From Gammaproteobacteria bacterium (GTDB lineage: Bacteria; Pseudomonadota; Gammaproteobacteria; UBA4575): 64,000 nt of DNA. Position 1 is the first letter of the stretch. Each line of letters begins with the position of its first letter. This document shows positions 24,550 through 34,172 of this stretch, piece after piece. A program made the position numbers and the translations under genes. The notes below the pieces were generated by a model that did not search any database, was not told where the DNA came from, and was given only the letters and a program-made list of their open reading frames with translations. The DNA is taken from NCBI GenBank assembly GCA_022824965.1, contig JAJDYY010000008.1:162501-226500 (forward strand). The letters are read 5' to 3'.

Positions 24550-26055
24550 TCAAACGCTGTTATGCAGGTCGATGCTCGCGTATTCCTTTTCGCGCTCCTG
24601 CTGGGTCTTGTCGTTGCGCACGATTTCCAGGTTTTCGAAATAGCCCTCTTCGACGCCGGTGATGTAGTTGCCATCGAACATCGACGTGTCGAACGTGTCC
24701 AGCTTCAGGTTCCCCTGGCGCACCGCTGCAACCAGATCGCCCAATCCCTGGTAGAACAGGCGATCGGTCTTGATCTCCCCGCCGATCGAGTCCACGTCCT
24801 TGTTGTAGGCGATCAGCTCATTGCGTGCCGGCATGTCGATGCCGTAGATGTTCTGGTAACGAATCGGAGGCGAGGCGGAGGCGAAATACACCTTGCTGGC
24901 ACCGGCATCCCGGGCCATTTGCACGATCTCGCGCGACGTCGTGCCGCGCACGATGGAGTCGTCGATCAGCAGGACATTCTTGCCCTTGAATTCGAGCCCG
25001 ATGGGATTGAGTTTCTGGCGCACCGACTTCTTGCGCAGCGTACTGCCGGGCATGATGAAGGTCCGCCCGATGTAGCGGTTCTTGATGAATCCCTCGCGGT
25101 ACTTGACGCGCAGAAGGTAGGCAATCTCGATCGCCGCCGTGCGGCTCGTATCCGGGATGGGCATGACGACATCGATGTCGTGGTCCGGCCATTCACGCAG
25201 GATTTTCTTGGCGAGCCGCTGGCCCATGCGCATGCGTGCCTTCTGCACGAAGATGTCATCGATGATCGAATCCGGACGGGCAAAATAGACATGCTCGAAT
25301 ATGCAGGGGGTCTGCTGGGACTGCGGCGCACACTGGCGGGTGTGGATCTTCCCCTGTACATCGATGAAAACGGCCTCACCGGGGGAGATGTCGCGCACGA
25401 GACTGTAGTCGAGCGCATCCAGGGCGGCACTTTCCGAGGCCACCATGTACTCCATGCCATGGCGGGATTCCCGGGCTCCGTACACCAGGGGCCGGATCCC
25501 ATGGGTATCGCGAAAGGCGATGATGCCGCAGCCGGTGATCATGGCCACCACGGCATAGGCGCCCTTGCAGCGGCGGTGCACGCCTTCCACGGCGGCGAAT
25601 ATGTCTTCCGGACTCAAACGCAGTGCCTGCTGGTTGGCCAGCTCGTGGGCCAGGACGTTGAGCAGGATTTCCGAGTCCGAGTCCGTGTTCAGGTGACGGC
25701 GGTCCTGCTGGAACAGTTCCTTTTTCAGCTGCTCGGTATTGACCAGGTTGCCGTTGTGTCCGAGCGAGATGCCAAAGGGCGAATTCACATACAGGGGCTG
25801 GGCCTCGGCGGAGGAAGATGAGCCTGCCGTGGGATAGCGCACGTGCGCAATGCCCATGGTGCCTTTCAGGCGCTCCATGTGCCGGCTGTGGAACACGTCG
25901 CGCACCAGGCCGTTGGCCTTGCGCTGGTAGAGCCGGCCGTCGCTGTAGGTGACGATGCCCGCCGCATCCTGGCCGCGGTGCTGCAGCACCAGCAGCGCGT
26001 TGTACAGCGCCTGGTTGACGTCCTGGTGGGATACGATTCCGGCAATACCACACAT
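24550..26055 (-). CDS. purF: Amidophosphoribosyltransferase
   Basis: The 501-residue enzyme makes phosphoribosylamine from PRPP and glutamine, the first committed step of purine synthesis. The N-terminal nucleophile is C2 in MCGIAGIV, which requires removal of Met-1; therefore the ATG at 26055 is chosen over one six bases upstream. The PRPP loop is VLLIDDSIVRGTTSREI. Length matches the E. coli enzyme. It is the last gene of the truA...cvpA-purF block and follows cvpA by 22 bp. Confidence 0.97.
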   Translation of the reverse strand: MCGIAGIVSHQDVNQALYNALLVLQHRGQDAAGIVTYSDGRLYQRKANGLVRDVFHSRHMERLKGTMGIAHVRYPTAGSSSSAEAQPLYVNSPFGISLGHNGNLVNTEQLKKELFQQDRRHLNTDSDSEILLNVLAHELANQQALRLSPEDIFAAVEGVHRRCKGAYAVVAMITGCGIIAFRDTHGIRPLVYGARESRHGMEYMVASESAALDALDYSLVRDISPGEAVFIDVQGKIHTRQCAPQSQQTPCIFEHVYFARPDSIIDDIFVQKARMRMGQRLAKKILREWPDHDIDVVMPIPDTSRTAAIEIAYLLRVKYREGFIKNRYIGRTFIMPGSTLRKKSVRQKLNPIGLEFKGKNVLLIDDSIVRGTTSREIVQMARDAGASKVYFASASPPIRYQNIYGIDMPARNELIAYNKDVDSIGGEIKTDRLFYQGLGDLVAAVRQGNLKLDTFDTSMFDGNYITGVEEGYFENLEIVRNDKTQQEREKEYASIDLHNSV

Positions 26056-26077
26056 GATCAATGAACCCCTGTCTGCA

Positions 26078-26644
26078 TCAGAACCGGTACAACGAGGCCT
26101 GGGTCCCTGCCCCGTCGAACAAAAAATACTTCGCGTATTCCGGGGGAATATACCGGATCACTTCCTGTGCCGCGGTCTCGAACCAGGGCAGGATCTGCGA
26201 AGTCTCCCAGATTTCGGTTCGCGGGAAACTGGTCATGGCGGCCACCAGAATCACCAGGACCACGATGGCCCCGCCCCGTACCAGGCCGAACAGGGCCCCC
26301 AGGAGCCGGTCGATGCCGCGCAGCACGGGCAGCCGGGTCACCTTGCCTAGCAGGTGGTTCAGCAAGGCCCCTGCAACCAGTACACCAATTCCGATCACGG
26401 CAAAGGCAATGCTTGCACGCAGCTTGCTTAACACGATTTCCGCCCCCCCGAGACTCAATGTGGTCTCGTCAAAGTCAGCAGGCAAGTACATTGCCAGCTG
26501 GTCGAAATAATTCATCGCCAGCCAGGCTGCCAGGACCAGGCTGGTCAATGAAATCGCTTCCTTCACGAACCCCCGGAACATTGCGATCACCACAGACACC
26601 AGCAGGATGATCATGATCCCGATATCAATCCATGAAAATTCCAT
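26078..26644 (-). CDS. cvpA: CvpA family inner-membrane protein
   Basis: The 188-residue membrane protein has four hydrophobic helices, the first being WIDIGIMIILLVSVVIAMFRGFVKE with the conserved RGFVKE ending, and LVRGGAIVVLVIL later. CvpA is linked to colicin V production and envelope stress in E. coli; its molecular role is unsettled. The position directly upstream of purF is conserved across gammaproteobacteria. Confidence 0.94.
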   Translation of the reverse strand: MEFSWIDIGIMIILLVSVVIAMFRGFVKEAISLTSLVLAAWLAMNYFDQLAMYLPADFDETTLSLGGAEIVLSKLRASIAFAVIGIGVLVAGALLNHLLGKVTRLPVLRGIDRLLGALFGLVRGGAIVVLVILVAAMTSFPRTEIWETSQILPWFETAAQEVIRYIPPEYAKYFLFDGAGTQASLYRF

Positions 26645-26724
26645 ATGTGGCGCTCTCCGCAGTCTGTGCGCGTTTCATCCCGGGTCCGGGGCAGGCAGGC
26701 CTTCCACTGCCTTGAATTTCCGGT

Positions 26725-27333
26725 CTAGGGATGCGGGGTGACAAAGGCTCCCTTGATGCCCTGGTCTTTCTCGATTTTCGCGCGCAACCGGTCGGCATTT
26801 TCACGTTTGAGCTCAGGTCCGACCCGTACCCGGTACAGCACTTTGCCCTGTTTCTCGTACTTCTCGGTGAATGCCGCAAAATCGCCCTCCACCAGTTTTT
26901 TCTGCAGGGCCAGCGCCTTGCCCTGTTCCTCGAATGCGGCCACCTGTACGGCCCAGCCACTCAACGAGGGATTCGGTGTGATCTTGCTGGCCGTAGCTTC
27001 AGGTACCTTGGGTTCGGCTGGCGGTTTTGCCTTGGGTGGTGCGGGCTGTTCCACCGGTTGGGGCGGTGCAGGTTTTACCGGCTCGGGCTTGTCGACCGGT
27101 GCAGCCACGGCCTGGGGTTCGCTCTTTGTTTCAGCGGCAGGCAGGGAGTCCAGTTGCTTGGGATCGGGCAACTCGCTCTCGAAATTGAACTTGGGCGGAG
27201 CCAGCGACAGTTCCGCCTCCACCACGGCAGATTCCTTGCGGCCCGACCCGTCCAGCAGCATCGGCACGAAGATGACCGCCAGTGCGATGAGAACCACGGC
27301 GCCGATCAGGCGCTGCTTCATCAGTGTTTCCAT
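26725..27333 (-). CDS. SPOR-domain cell-division protein (DedD-like)
   Basis: The 202-residue protein has a short cytoplasmic start, one transmembrane helix (LIGAVVLIALAVIFVPMLL, about 9-28), a Pro/Ala/Glu/Lys-rich periplasmic linker (about 60-118) and a C-terminal SPOR domain (WAVQVAAFEEQGKALALQKKL onward). SPOR domains bind septal peptidoglycan stripped of stem peptides, and DedD helps division. The position between folC and cvpA agrees with dedD in E. coli. A second in-frame ATG lies at 27321. Confidence 0.92.
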   Translation of the reverse strand: METLMKQRLIGAVVLIALAVIFVPMLLDGSGRKESAVVEAELSLAPPKFNFESELPDPKQLDSLPAAETKSEPQAVAAPVDKPEPVKPAPPQPVEQPAPPKAKPPAEPKVPEATASKITPNPSLSGWAVQVAAFEEQGKALALQKKLVEGDFAAFTEKYEKQGKVLYRVRVGPELKRENADRLRAKIEKDQGIKGAFVTPHP

Positions 27334-27389
27334 GACTTACCCCGCATCCGGCTTATTTCAGCCCATCCGCCATTGTGAAAAACGCCAAA

Positions 27390-28655
27390 TCATACCTCCA
27401 AGCTTAATACTTCTGCCACCGTCAGGAAAGAACCAAACACCACGATCCGGGAAGTCTCGCTGGCGTTCTTTTTGGCAGCCTGCCAGGCCCGGGATACGGA
27501 AGGAAAAGCCTGCACGAGCGCACCGGAGTCCAGCTGCTCGATACGGTTTTGCAACTCCGCACAGTCCAGGCAGCGCTCGGACTCCAGTTCCGAGATGTAC
27601 CACTCGTCAATCTGCTCGTGCACCGAGCCGATGATTCCCTCCACGTCCTTGTCTTCGAGTACCGCGAACACGGCGTAGGTGCGCGACGCAGGTCCCAGTT
27701 CCTGCAGATTCCTGCCGAGGACTTTTGCACTGTCCAGGTTGTGCGCCACGTCAAAGATCATCTCGCACTTGCCGGCAACGCGCTGGAACCGTCCTGCCAG
27801 ACAGATGTCCTGCAGCCCCTGCTCCACGCTTTCGCGCTGCACGGGCAATACCTCGTCGAGGCACTGCAGGCTCATCAGTGCCGCGGCCGCATTGCCCACC
27901 TGTACATCGCCGTACAGGTTCGGTACCGGCAACCCGTCCCAGTCGAGCTTCCCGCTCTGGAAGCTCCAGCACCCCTGCGTCTCCTGCCGGCAGGAAAAAT
28001 CCTCGCCGACGAGGTAGAGCTCGGAACCGATGTCCCTCGCATACTTCAGCAGGCTTTGGGGGGGATCGATGTCCCCGCACACCGCGGGCTTGCCGGCGCG
28101 GAAAATCCCGGCCTTCTCCAGGCCGATGGATTCGCGCGTGGAGCCCAGCCACTGCACGTGATCCAGGCCGACGCTCGAGATGATCGCCGCATCGGCGTCA
28201 TAGATGTTGACGGCGTCCAGGCGCCCGCCGAGTCCCACCTCAAGCACCGCCACATCCAGCTCCAGGGTGCTGAAGATCTGCATGGCGGCCAGCGTGCCGA
28301 ACTCGAAATAGCTCAGGCTGAGGTCGCCCCGGGCCTGGTCCACCAGGTCGAAGGCGGCGCACAGCGGGGCGTCCTCGACGTTCTCTTTGCCAATCCGGAT
28401 GCGCTCGTTGTACTGCAGCAGGTGGGGCGAGGTATAGGCCGCCACGCGGTACCCGGCCTGGTGATAGATGGATTCCAGGATCGCTGTAATCGAACCCTTG
28501 CCGTTGGTGCCGGACACCATGATCACCTGGAAGTCCGGCTGCATGATGCCGAGATCATGGGCCACCCGGGCTACGCGCTCCAGCCCCAGCTTGATCTTCT
28601 CGGAATGCAGGGTCTGCTGCCAGTCCAGCCAGTCTTGGAGGTGTTCGAATCGCAA
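27390..28655 (-). CDS. folC: Bifunctional folylpolyglutamate synthase/dihydrofolate synthase
   Basis: The 421-residue Mur-ligase-fold enzyme adds glutamate to dihydropteroate and to folates. The P-loop SGTNGKGSITA and the segments PHLLQYNERIRIG, LEVGLGGRLDAVN and FDVAHN are typical. The reading frame begins with TTG at 28653-28655; no ATG lies between it and the conserved N-terminal WLDWQQTLHSEKIKLGLERV, so a TTG start is the most economical choice. No ribosome site is obvious. It follows accD. Confidence 0.95.
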   Translation of the reverse strand: MRFEHLQDWLDWQQTLHSEKIKLGLERVARVAHDLGIMQPDFQVIMVSGTNGKGSITAILESIYHQAGYRVAAYTSPHLLQYNERIRIGKENVEDAPLCAAFDLVDQARGDLSLSYFEFGTLAAMQIFSTLELDVAVLEVGLGGRLDAVNIYDADAAIISSVGLDHVQWLGSTRESIGLEKAGIFRAGKPAVCGDIDPPQSLLKYARDIGSELYLVGEDFSCRQETQGCWSFQSGKLDWDGLPVPNLYGDVQVGNAAAALMSLQCLDEVLPVQRESVEQGLQDICLAGRFQRVAGKCEMIFDVAHNLDSAKVLGRNLQELGPASRTYAVFAVLEDKDVEGIIGSVHEQIDEWYISELESERCLDCAELQNRIEQLDSGALVQAFPSVSRAWQAAKKNASETSRIVVFGSFLTVAEVLSLEV

Positions 28656-28768
28656 AACGTGTAGACCCGCGGGACAGTCCAGGTGGAGCGGTTGTCAGGA
28701 AGCGTTATACGGGAGGCCCGTCACTTGGGCTCCCGGCCGGATTCCAGGCATGCGTCGCCATCCTTGAT

Positions 28769-29620
28769 TTACTTGTGCAGCAGTATGCACAGGATGCGGT
28801 GCACCTCGTCGCGCAGGTCCTTGCGCTCGACGATCATGTCCAGGGCCCCGTGTTCCAGCAGGAACTCGCTGCGCTGGAAGCCTTCGGGCAGGGTCTCTCG
28901 CACCGTTTGCTCGATCACCCTGGGCCCGGCAAACCCGATCAGCGCCTTGGGCTCGGCAATGTTGACATCCCCGAGCATGGCCAGGCTGGCGGACACACCG
29001 CCCGTGGTCGGGTCGGTCAGTACCGAGACGAAAGGAATGCGCTGGCTGCGCATACGGTCCAGTACGGCACTGGTTTTTGCCATCTGGAACAGGGACATGA
29101 GCGCTTCTTGCATGCGCGCCCCGCCGCTCGTGGAGAAACAGACCAGCGGAATGGAATCCTGCAGGGCCCGCTGTGCGCCCCGCAGAAAGCGCTCGCCGAC
29201 GACCGAACCCATGGAGCCGCCGATGAATCTGAACTCGAACGCTGCAGCCACAACCGGAAGCTGCTTCAGGCATCCCTTCATGACCAGCAGGGCCTCGGTT
29301 TCCTTGGTGGATTTCTGTGCTGCGCCCAGGCGGTCCTTGTACTTCTTGCTGTCCCTGAACTTCAGGAAATCCTTGGGCTCGATGTCCTGTCCGATTTCCT
29401 CGAGCGGACTTTCGTCCAGGAAGGCCAGCAGTCGCGTGCGTGCCCCGATCCGCATGTGATGGTTGCATTTGGTGCACACCTGCAGGTTGCGCTCCAGATC
29501 CGATCGGTACAGCACCGCACCGCAGCTCGTGCACTTGTCCCAAAGACCTTCCGGTACCTTGCCCTTGCCCGTACCTTCCGTGCGAATCCTGGAAGGCATC
29601 AATTTCTCCAGCCAGCTCAT
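28769..29620 (-). CDS. accD: Acetyl-CoA carboxylase carboxyltransferase subunit beta
   Basis: The 283-residue subunit pairs with AccA to transfer the carboxyl group to acetyl-CoA, giving malonyl-CoA for fatty acid synthesis. The N-terminal C4 zinc ribbon is complete (C30, C33, C49, C52). The crotonase-fold body includes [11 protein letters not shown] and [18 protein letters not shown] take the ATG at 29620 giving [12 protein letters not shown], the usual N-terminus; a TTG 12 bases upstream is ignored. The gene follows trpA by 12 bp. Confidence 0.97.
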   Translation of the reverse strand: MSWLEKLMPSRIRTEGTGKGKVPEGLWDKCTSCGAVLYRSDLERNLQVCTKCNHHMRIGARTRLLAFLDESPLEEIGQDIEPKDFLKFRDSKKYKDRLGAAQKSTKETEALLVMKGCLKQLPVVAAAFEFRFIGGSMGSVVGERFLRGAQRALQDSIPLVCFSTSGGARMQEALMSLFQMAKTSAVLDRMRSQRIPFVSVLTDPTTGGVSASLAMLGDVNIAEPKALIGFAGPRVIEQTVRETLPEGFQRSEFLLEHGALDMIVERKDLRDEVHRILCILLHK

Positions 29621-29632
29621 GGGTACATCCAA

Positions 29633-30472
29633 TCAGGCGCTGGTTGCTGACCGGCCTGCCTCGGCAAGGTCGTGGTCCAGGGCCCCACGCAGGTCCTTTA
29701 CCAGGGCCGCAACTTTTTTCTTCATGGTGTCAGGGTCCGACAGATAGGTCTCGATCTGGCGGATCAGGGCGCTGCCGACAATGACGGCATCGGCAACGGA
29801 GGCGACGGCCCGGGCGCTTTCGGCGTCCTGGACACCGAATCCGACCCCCACGGGCAACGTCGAATGCTGCCTGATTTCACGGACCTTGTTCTTGACTTCC
29901 GAGATATCCATATGGCCTGCGCCGGTGACCCCTTTCAGGGAGACATAATATATAAGTCCGGAAGCAGCCTCACAGATTTTTTTGATACGGGCATCACTGG
30001 TGGTCGGGGCGATCAGGAACACCGTGTCGAGGTCATGCTCCCGATAGGTCGCAAGTGCCGGACCCGCCTGCTCGAGCGGAAGGTCCACGGTCAGCACGCC
30101 ATCGGCCTGGCTTTGCACGGCCAGGCGGGCAAACTCCGAGGTGCCGAGGACCTCCACCGGGTTCTGGTAGCCCATCAGGATGACCGGGGTGCGCGAGTCG
30201 CGCTCCCTGAAGTGCCTGACCATGTCCAGGGTGTCCCTCAGGCTGGTGTGGTGGGCCAGTGCGCGCTCACAGGCCGCCTGGATCACGGGCCCGTCCGCCA
30301 TCGGGTCCGAGAAAGGCACGCCCAGCTCGATCATGTCCGCGCCGGCCTCCACCAGGGTATGCATCAGGGCCACCGTGTGTTCAGGATGGGGGTCCCCCGC
30401 GGTGATGTAGGGAACCAGTGCCTTGCGGCCCTGCCTGGCCAAGGCATCGAAACATTCCCGGATCCGGCTCAC
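29633..30472 (-). CDS. trpA: Tryptophan synthase alpha subunit
   Basis: The 279-residue TIM barrel cleaves indole-3-glycerol phosphate to indole and G3P. The catalytic pair is E49 and D60 in [15 protein letters not shown], with the same numbering as the Salmonella enzyme. The start is GTG and overlaps the trpB stop (30469-30472), giving coupled synthesis of the two subunits of one complex. Confidence 0.97.
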   Translation of the reverse strand: MSRIRECFDALARQGRKALVPYITAGDPHPEHTVALMHTLVEAGADMIELGVPFSDPMADGPVIQAACERALAHHTSLRDTLDMVRHFRERDSRTPVILMGYQNPVEVLGTSEFARLAVQSQADGVLTVDLPLEQAGPALATYREHDLDTVFLIAPTTSDARIKKICEAASGLIYYVSLKGVTGAGHMDISEVKNKVREIRQHSTLPVGVGFGVQDAESARAVASVADAVIVGSALIRQIETYLSDPDTMKKKVAALVKDLRGALDHDLAEAGRSATSA

Positions 30473-31701
30473 AGCTCGATACCTTCGATGTCGGCCACCG
30501 TGTTGATGTCCTTGTCGCCGCGCCCGGACAGGTTGACCACGATCGTCTGCTGCGGGCTCATCCCGGCGGCCAGTTGCAGGGCGTAGGCCAGCGCATGGCT
30601 GCTTTCCAGGGCGGGAATGATGCCTTCGACCCGGGTCAGCTCGTGAAATGCGGCCAGTGCCTGCTCATCGGTCACAGATTCGTACTGCACCCGGCCGATA
30701 TCCTTCAGCCAGGCATGTTCCGGGCCCACCCCCGGGTAGTCGAGGCCGGCGGAGATCGAGTGGGTTTCGATGATCTGGCCATTTTCATCTTCCATCAGGT
30801 AGGTGCGGTTGCCGTGCAGCACCCCGGGCTTGCCGGTGTTCAGCGGTGCGGAGTGCTTTTGCGTATCCAGGCCCAGTCCGGCGGCTTCGACGCCGTACAT
30901 CTGCACCTGCTCGTGCTCCAGGAACGGGTAAAACAGGCCGATGGCATTGGAGCCGCCGCCGACGCAGGCGACCAGCGCATCCGGCAGGGAGCCGGTCATC
31001 GCCTCAAGCTGGGACTTCGCCTCGCGGCCGATGACCGTCTGGAAGTCGCGCACCAGCACCGGATAGGGGTGAGGGCCCGCCACCGTGCCGATGATGTAGA
31101 ACGTGGTGTCGACATGGGTGACCCAGTCGCGCAGGGCCTCGTTGAGCGCATCCTTCAGGGTCTTCGAGCCCGAGCGCACCGGCACCACCTCGGCCCCCAG
31201 GAGCCGCATGCGGTAGACGTTCGGCGCCTGGCGGCGGATGTCCTCCTCGCCCATGTAGACGACGCATTCCAGACCCAGGCGTGCGGCAACCGTCGCCGTG
31301 GCCACCCCGTGCTGGCCGGCCCCGGTCTCGGCAATGATACGGGACTTGTTCATGCGCTTGGCCAGCAGGGCCTGCCCGACCGTGTTGTTGATCTTGTGGG
31401 CGCCCGTATGGTTCAGGTCCTCACGCTTGAGATAAATCTGTGCACCGCCGTGTTTCTCGCTGAGGCGCTGCGCGTGGTACAGGGGGCTCGGCCGTCCCAC
31501 GTAATGGCTGAGATCCGCCTCGAACTCGGCCACGAATCCGGGATCCTCGCGGAACTTGAAATACGCGGCCTCGAGCTGTGCCAGGGGCTCGATCAGGGTC
31601 TCCGCGACGTAGCGCCCGCCGTATTCGCCGAACATCCCCTCGCGGTCCGGAACCTGCGCGAAGTCCGCGGTATCGGTGCGTTCGGGGGCTTTACTGGCCA
31701 T
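30469..31701 (-). CDS. trpB: Tryptophan synthase beta subunit
   Basis: The 410-residue PLP subunit condenses indole, channelled from TrpA, with serine. The PLP lysine is K103 in [11 protein letters not shown], and the phosphate-binding loop is [10 protein letters not shown]. The ATG at 31701 is chosen; an upstream TTG would extend deeper into trpF. It already overlaps the trpF end by 11 bp and the trpA start by 4 bp, so trpF-trpB-trpA is one coupled unit, as in Xanthomonas. Confidence 0.97.
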   Translation of the reverse strand: MASKAPERTDTADFAQVPDREGMFGEYGGRYVAETLIEPLAQLEAAYFKFREDPGFVAEFEADLSHYVGRPSPLYHAQRLSEKHGGAQIYLKREDLNHTGAHKINNTVGQALLAKRMNKSRIIAETGAGQHGVATATVAARLGLECVVYMGEEDIRRQAPNVYRMRLLGAEVVPVRSGSKTLKDALNEALRDWVTHVDTTFYIIGTVAGPHPYPVLVRDFQTVIGREAKSQLEAMTGSLPDALVACVGGGSNAIGLFYPFLEHEQVQMYGVEAAGLGLDTQKHSAPLNTGKPGVLHGNRTYLMEDENGQIIETHSISAGLDYPGVGPEHAWLKDIGRVQYESVTDEQALAAFHELTRVEGIIPALESSHALAYALQLAAGMSPQQTIVVNLSGRGDKDINTVADIEGIEL

Positions 31702-32311
31702 GCCTGGCCTCTGCAACAAAGCGTTTCATTTTCCCGGCATCCTTTTCGCCCGGGGCAACTTCGATGCCGCTGCTGACATCGACCGCGTAGGGCTGAACCT
31801 CGGCCACCGCCTCGGCCACGTTCTCGGGAGTGAGTCCCCCGGCCAGCAGGACGGGTCGCCCGAGCGATGCGGGAATCTCGCGCCAGGCAAAGGTTTTCCC
31901 CGTACCGCCCATCTCCCCGCTCGAATGACTGTCGAGCACGAATCCCGAGGCGGATGCAAAGCCGTTGCAAAACTCGGCAAGGGAGTCCGTACTGCCCATC
32001 GGCACCGCTTTCAGGTAGGGAATCCCGAACTGGGCGCAAAATCCCTCGTCTTCGCCGCCATGAAACTGCAGCAGGTGAAGCGGTGTGCGGCGAAGGACCT
32101 CCTCGACTTCCCCGGCCGTGGCATCCATGAACAGGCCGACCGCCATGACAAACGGCGGCATCCGCCCGATCAGCCGTGCGGCGTGCTCGGGAGCGAGGCG
32201 GCGGGGGCTCTCGTTCACGAACACGAAGCCCAGGGCATCCACGCCCAGCCCGACGGCACAGCGCACATCCTGCTCACGGGTCATTCCACAAAATTTAATC
32301 CGGGTCGGCAT
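31691..32311 (-). CDS. trpF: Phosphoribosylanthranilate isomerase
   Basis: The 206-residue TIM-barrel enzyme carries out the Amadori rearrangement of N-(5-phosphoribosyl)anthranilate. Active-site residues are C8 in IKFCGMTRE (general base) and the Asp in AVDVSSGIE. The position between truA and trpB is conserved. No trpE, trpD or trpC is in this window, so the pathway is split over the genome. Confidence 0.96.
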   Translation of the reverse strand: MPTRIKFCGMTREQDVRCAVGLGVDALGFVFVNESPRRLAPEHAARLIGRMPPFVMAVGLFMDATAGEVEEVLRRTPLHLLQFHGGEDEGFCAQFGIPYLKAVPMGSTDSLAEFCNGFASASGFVLDSHSSGEMGGTGKTFAWREIPASLGRPVLLAGGLTPENVAEAVAEVQPYAVDVSSGIEVAPGEKDAGKMKRFVAEARHGQ

Positions 32312-32316
32312 GCCTC

Positions 32317-33123
32317 TTATTCCTCATTCCTGCGGGTTCCATCCGTTCCGATCGCAGGCCATTGTACTGCAGGGTCCAGGCCGTACTTGCCATCATACTG
32401 CACTTTGACCAGGTACAAGCCGGCGGCCGGGGCGGTCACGCCCCCCAGGGTCCGGTCGCGCAGTTCCAGCACCTCTTTCGCCCAGGACGCTTCCTGCTTG
32501 CCCTTGCCGATCGCCATCAGCACCCCCGCGATGTTTCGCACCATGTGATGCAGGAATCCGTCCGCCAGGATATCCACGAATAGGAACTCGCCGCATCGCT
32601 GCACGCTCAGCTCGTGCACGGTTCGAACCGGACTTTTTGCCTGGCAGGTCAGGGCCCGGTAGGAAGAAAAATCATGGGTGCCTTGCAGGCACCGCGCAGC
32701 CTCCTGCATGCGCCCGCTGTCCAGCGCCGCATGGACCCAGGTGGCCCGTTCCCTGAGCAGGGCCGGGCGTGTCGGGCGGTTCAGGATCACGTACCGGTAC
32801 TGTCTCGATGTGGCCGAGTAGCGTGCATGGAAGTCCTCTTCCACGGCGCGGGCCCACAGCACGGATACCGAATCGGGCAAATGCGTATTGACCCCCAGCA
32901 CCCAGGAGCGGGCAGTGCGCTCGGCCGTACTGTCGAAGTGGACCACCTGCTCGGTGGCATGCACGCCCGTGTCCGTTCGCCCGGCCGCATGCACACCCAC
33001 CGGGGCATCCGCCACCCGGGAGATGGCCTGCTCGAGTACCTGCTGTACCGTGCTCGAATCCTTCTGTCGCTGCCAGCCGCAAAACGGGCTGCCGTCATAT
33101 TCGATACCAAGGGCTATGCGCAT
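32317..33123 (-). CDS. truA: tRNA pseudouridine(38-40) synthase
   Basis: The 268-residue enzyme isomerises uridines 38-40 in tRNA anticodon stems. The catalytic aspartate is D51 in GRTDTGVHA; IEYDGSPFCGWQRQ opens the fold and FLHHMVRNIAG is the second conserved block. It begins the truA-trpF-trpB-trpA-accD-folC run. In Pseudomonas the next gene upstream is fimV; here it is a DUF1499 gene and an abiE locus. Confidence 0.97.
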   Translation of the reverse strand: MRIALGIEYDGSPFCGWQRQKDSSTVQQVLEQAISRVADAPVGVHAAGRTDTGVHATEQVVHFDSTAERTARSWVLGVNTHLPDSVSVLWARAVEEDFHARYSATSRQYRYVILNRPTRPALLRERATWVHAALDSGRMQEAARCLQGTHDFSSYRALTCQAKSPVRTVHELSVQRCGEFLFVDILADGFLHHMVRNIAGVLMAIGKGKQEASWAKEVLELRDRTLGGVTAPAAGLYLVKVQYDGKYGLDPAVQWPAIGTDGTRRNEE

Positions 33124-33212
33124 TGCAAAAAACTGTCAAAAGACATGGGCCAGAAAAGCAGGCAATCATACAGGAAGTGCAAACCCGCGTGCCCCGGACC
33201 CGGATACCCCGG

Positions 33213-33578
33213 CTATCGGCGCTGAAGCCGCCTTCGCAGCCTTTTCACCCGCCTCCGATTGACGCCGAGGTCATAAAACCCGTACCGGGACTGGGAACCC
33301 ACGTGTATCACACGGTCTTGCGTGCACAGAAGACACCTCAGGTCATCGGGAAACCGGAAAACGGGTGTGCGGCAAAGCACGTGAATATACTCATCGCTCG
33401 CCTCGAGAATCACCGTGCGCGGCATCTTCTCAAGCAACGCCTTCACGCGGGCAAAGGTGCGCTCCGGCGTCTCCCCGCATGGCAACGGCTCGATGTAATG
33501 AAAGCGCGAGGTGCCGTCCTGGCTGCAGACGTAGTTGGGCCGGATGGTGTGCTCTACAAGTGACATGGTACGGGCCAT
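33213..33578 (-). CDS. DUF1499 family protein
   Basis: The sequence matches the DUF1499 pattern closely: RPNYVCSQDG at the front, HYIEPLP, YIHVLCRTPVFRFPDDL, then VIHVGSQSRYGFYDLGVNRRRV near the end. The family has no established function. Many members carry a lipoprotein or membrane signal, but this one has none with the ATG at 33578 (121 residues); another ATG is at 33566. No clear ribosome site is seen. The gene sits at the junction where fimV would be expected, next to the second abiE locus. Confidence 0.75.
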   Translation of the reverse strand: MARTMSLVEHTIRPNYVCSQDGTSRFHYIEPLPCGETPERTFARVKALLEKMPRTVILEASDEYIHVLCRTPVFRFPDDLRCLLCTQDRVIHVGSQSRYGFYDLGVNRRRVKRLRRRLQRR

Positions 33579-33770
33579 TGGCTCTGATTTTCTGGACTGC
33601 TCTACAGTCGCCTCGCACCCACTCGTATACCCATAACCTTCGATTTTAAGTGATGTTCCGGGGCAAGTCACAGGACAACGAGCCCGCGCGCGTGGTAGCG
33701 GTTAGCTGAAAGATAAGCCTGATTTAAAAGTATCGTCCATTCAGATATCTATGGATAATCTGCATAGTCA

Positions 33771-34172
33771 TTAGAGCAGTTCTTCAAGCGCATCCCGCTG
33801 TGCTGCGTGCTTCTCGGGATTGCTTCTTTTCAGCTTTTCGAGATTCATCAGTTTCCAATGGCCGCTGCGCATCACGATCTGCGTGTCATTGCCACCATCA
33901 CCAGCCATAGGCCGAACTCGTATGTGCGGATGGCGGTCAGCAATTGCCGCAATGATCCGGCCAAGCGTCGTTTCTATATCCCTTAACGCAGTTGCTCGAT
34001 CACTGGTCGGGAGGTAAGTGAGATCGATGTCTACAGAGAGGCGCGGCATGTCCCTGTAAAACAGGTTGATGGCCGTGCCGCCCTTGAGGACGAAGACCTC
34101 TTCCCTGGCAATCTCAGGCAATACGTTCAGGATTAAATGAACTTGCCCGGCATATTGCTCATACAGTGACAT
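33771..34172 (-). CDS. Internally deleted AbiEii-type toxin
   Basis: This 133-residue protein aligns without gaps to the start of the full AbiEii at 16845-17774 (LKGGTAINLF and LSVDIDL at identical residue numbers 29-38 and 45-51). After MRSG at residue 104 it jumps directly to HWKLMNLEKLK, which corresponds to RWRIMKWARLE near residue 279 of the full protein. About 170 residues are therefore missing in frame, including the third carboxylate strand and the DR...PRDLFD block. D48 and D50 remain. It is probably catalytically dead. Its start overlaps the antitoxin end by 14 bp, exactly as in the intact locus. Confidence 0.85.
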   Translation of the reverse strand: MSLYEQYAGQVHLILNVLPEIAREEVFVLKGGTAINLFYRDMPRLSVDIDLTYLPTSDRATALRDIETTLGRIIAAIADRHPHIRVRPMAGDGGNDTQIVMRSGHWKLMNLEKLKRSNPEKHAAQRDALEELL

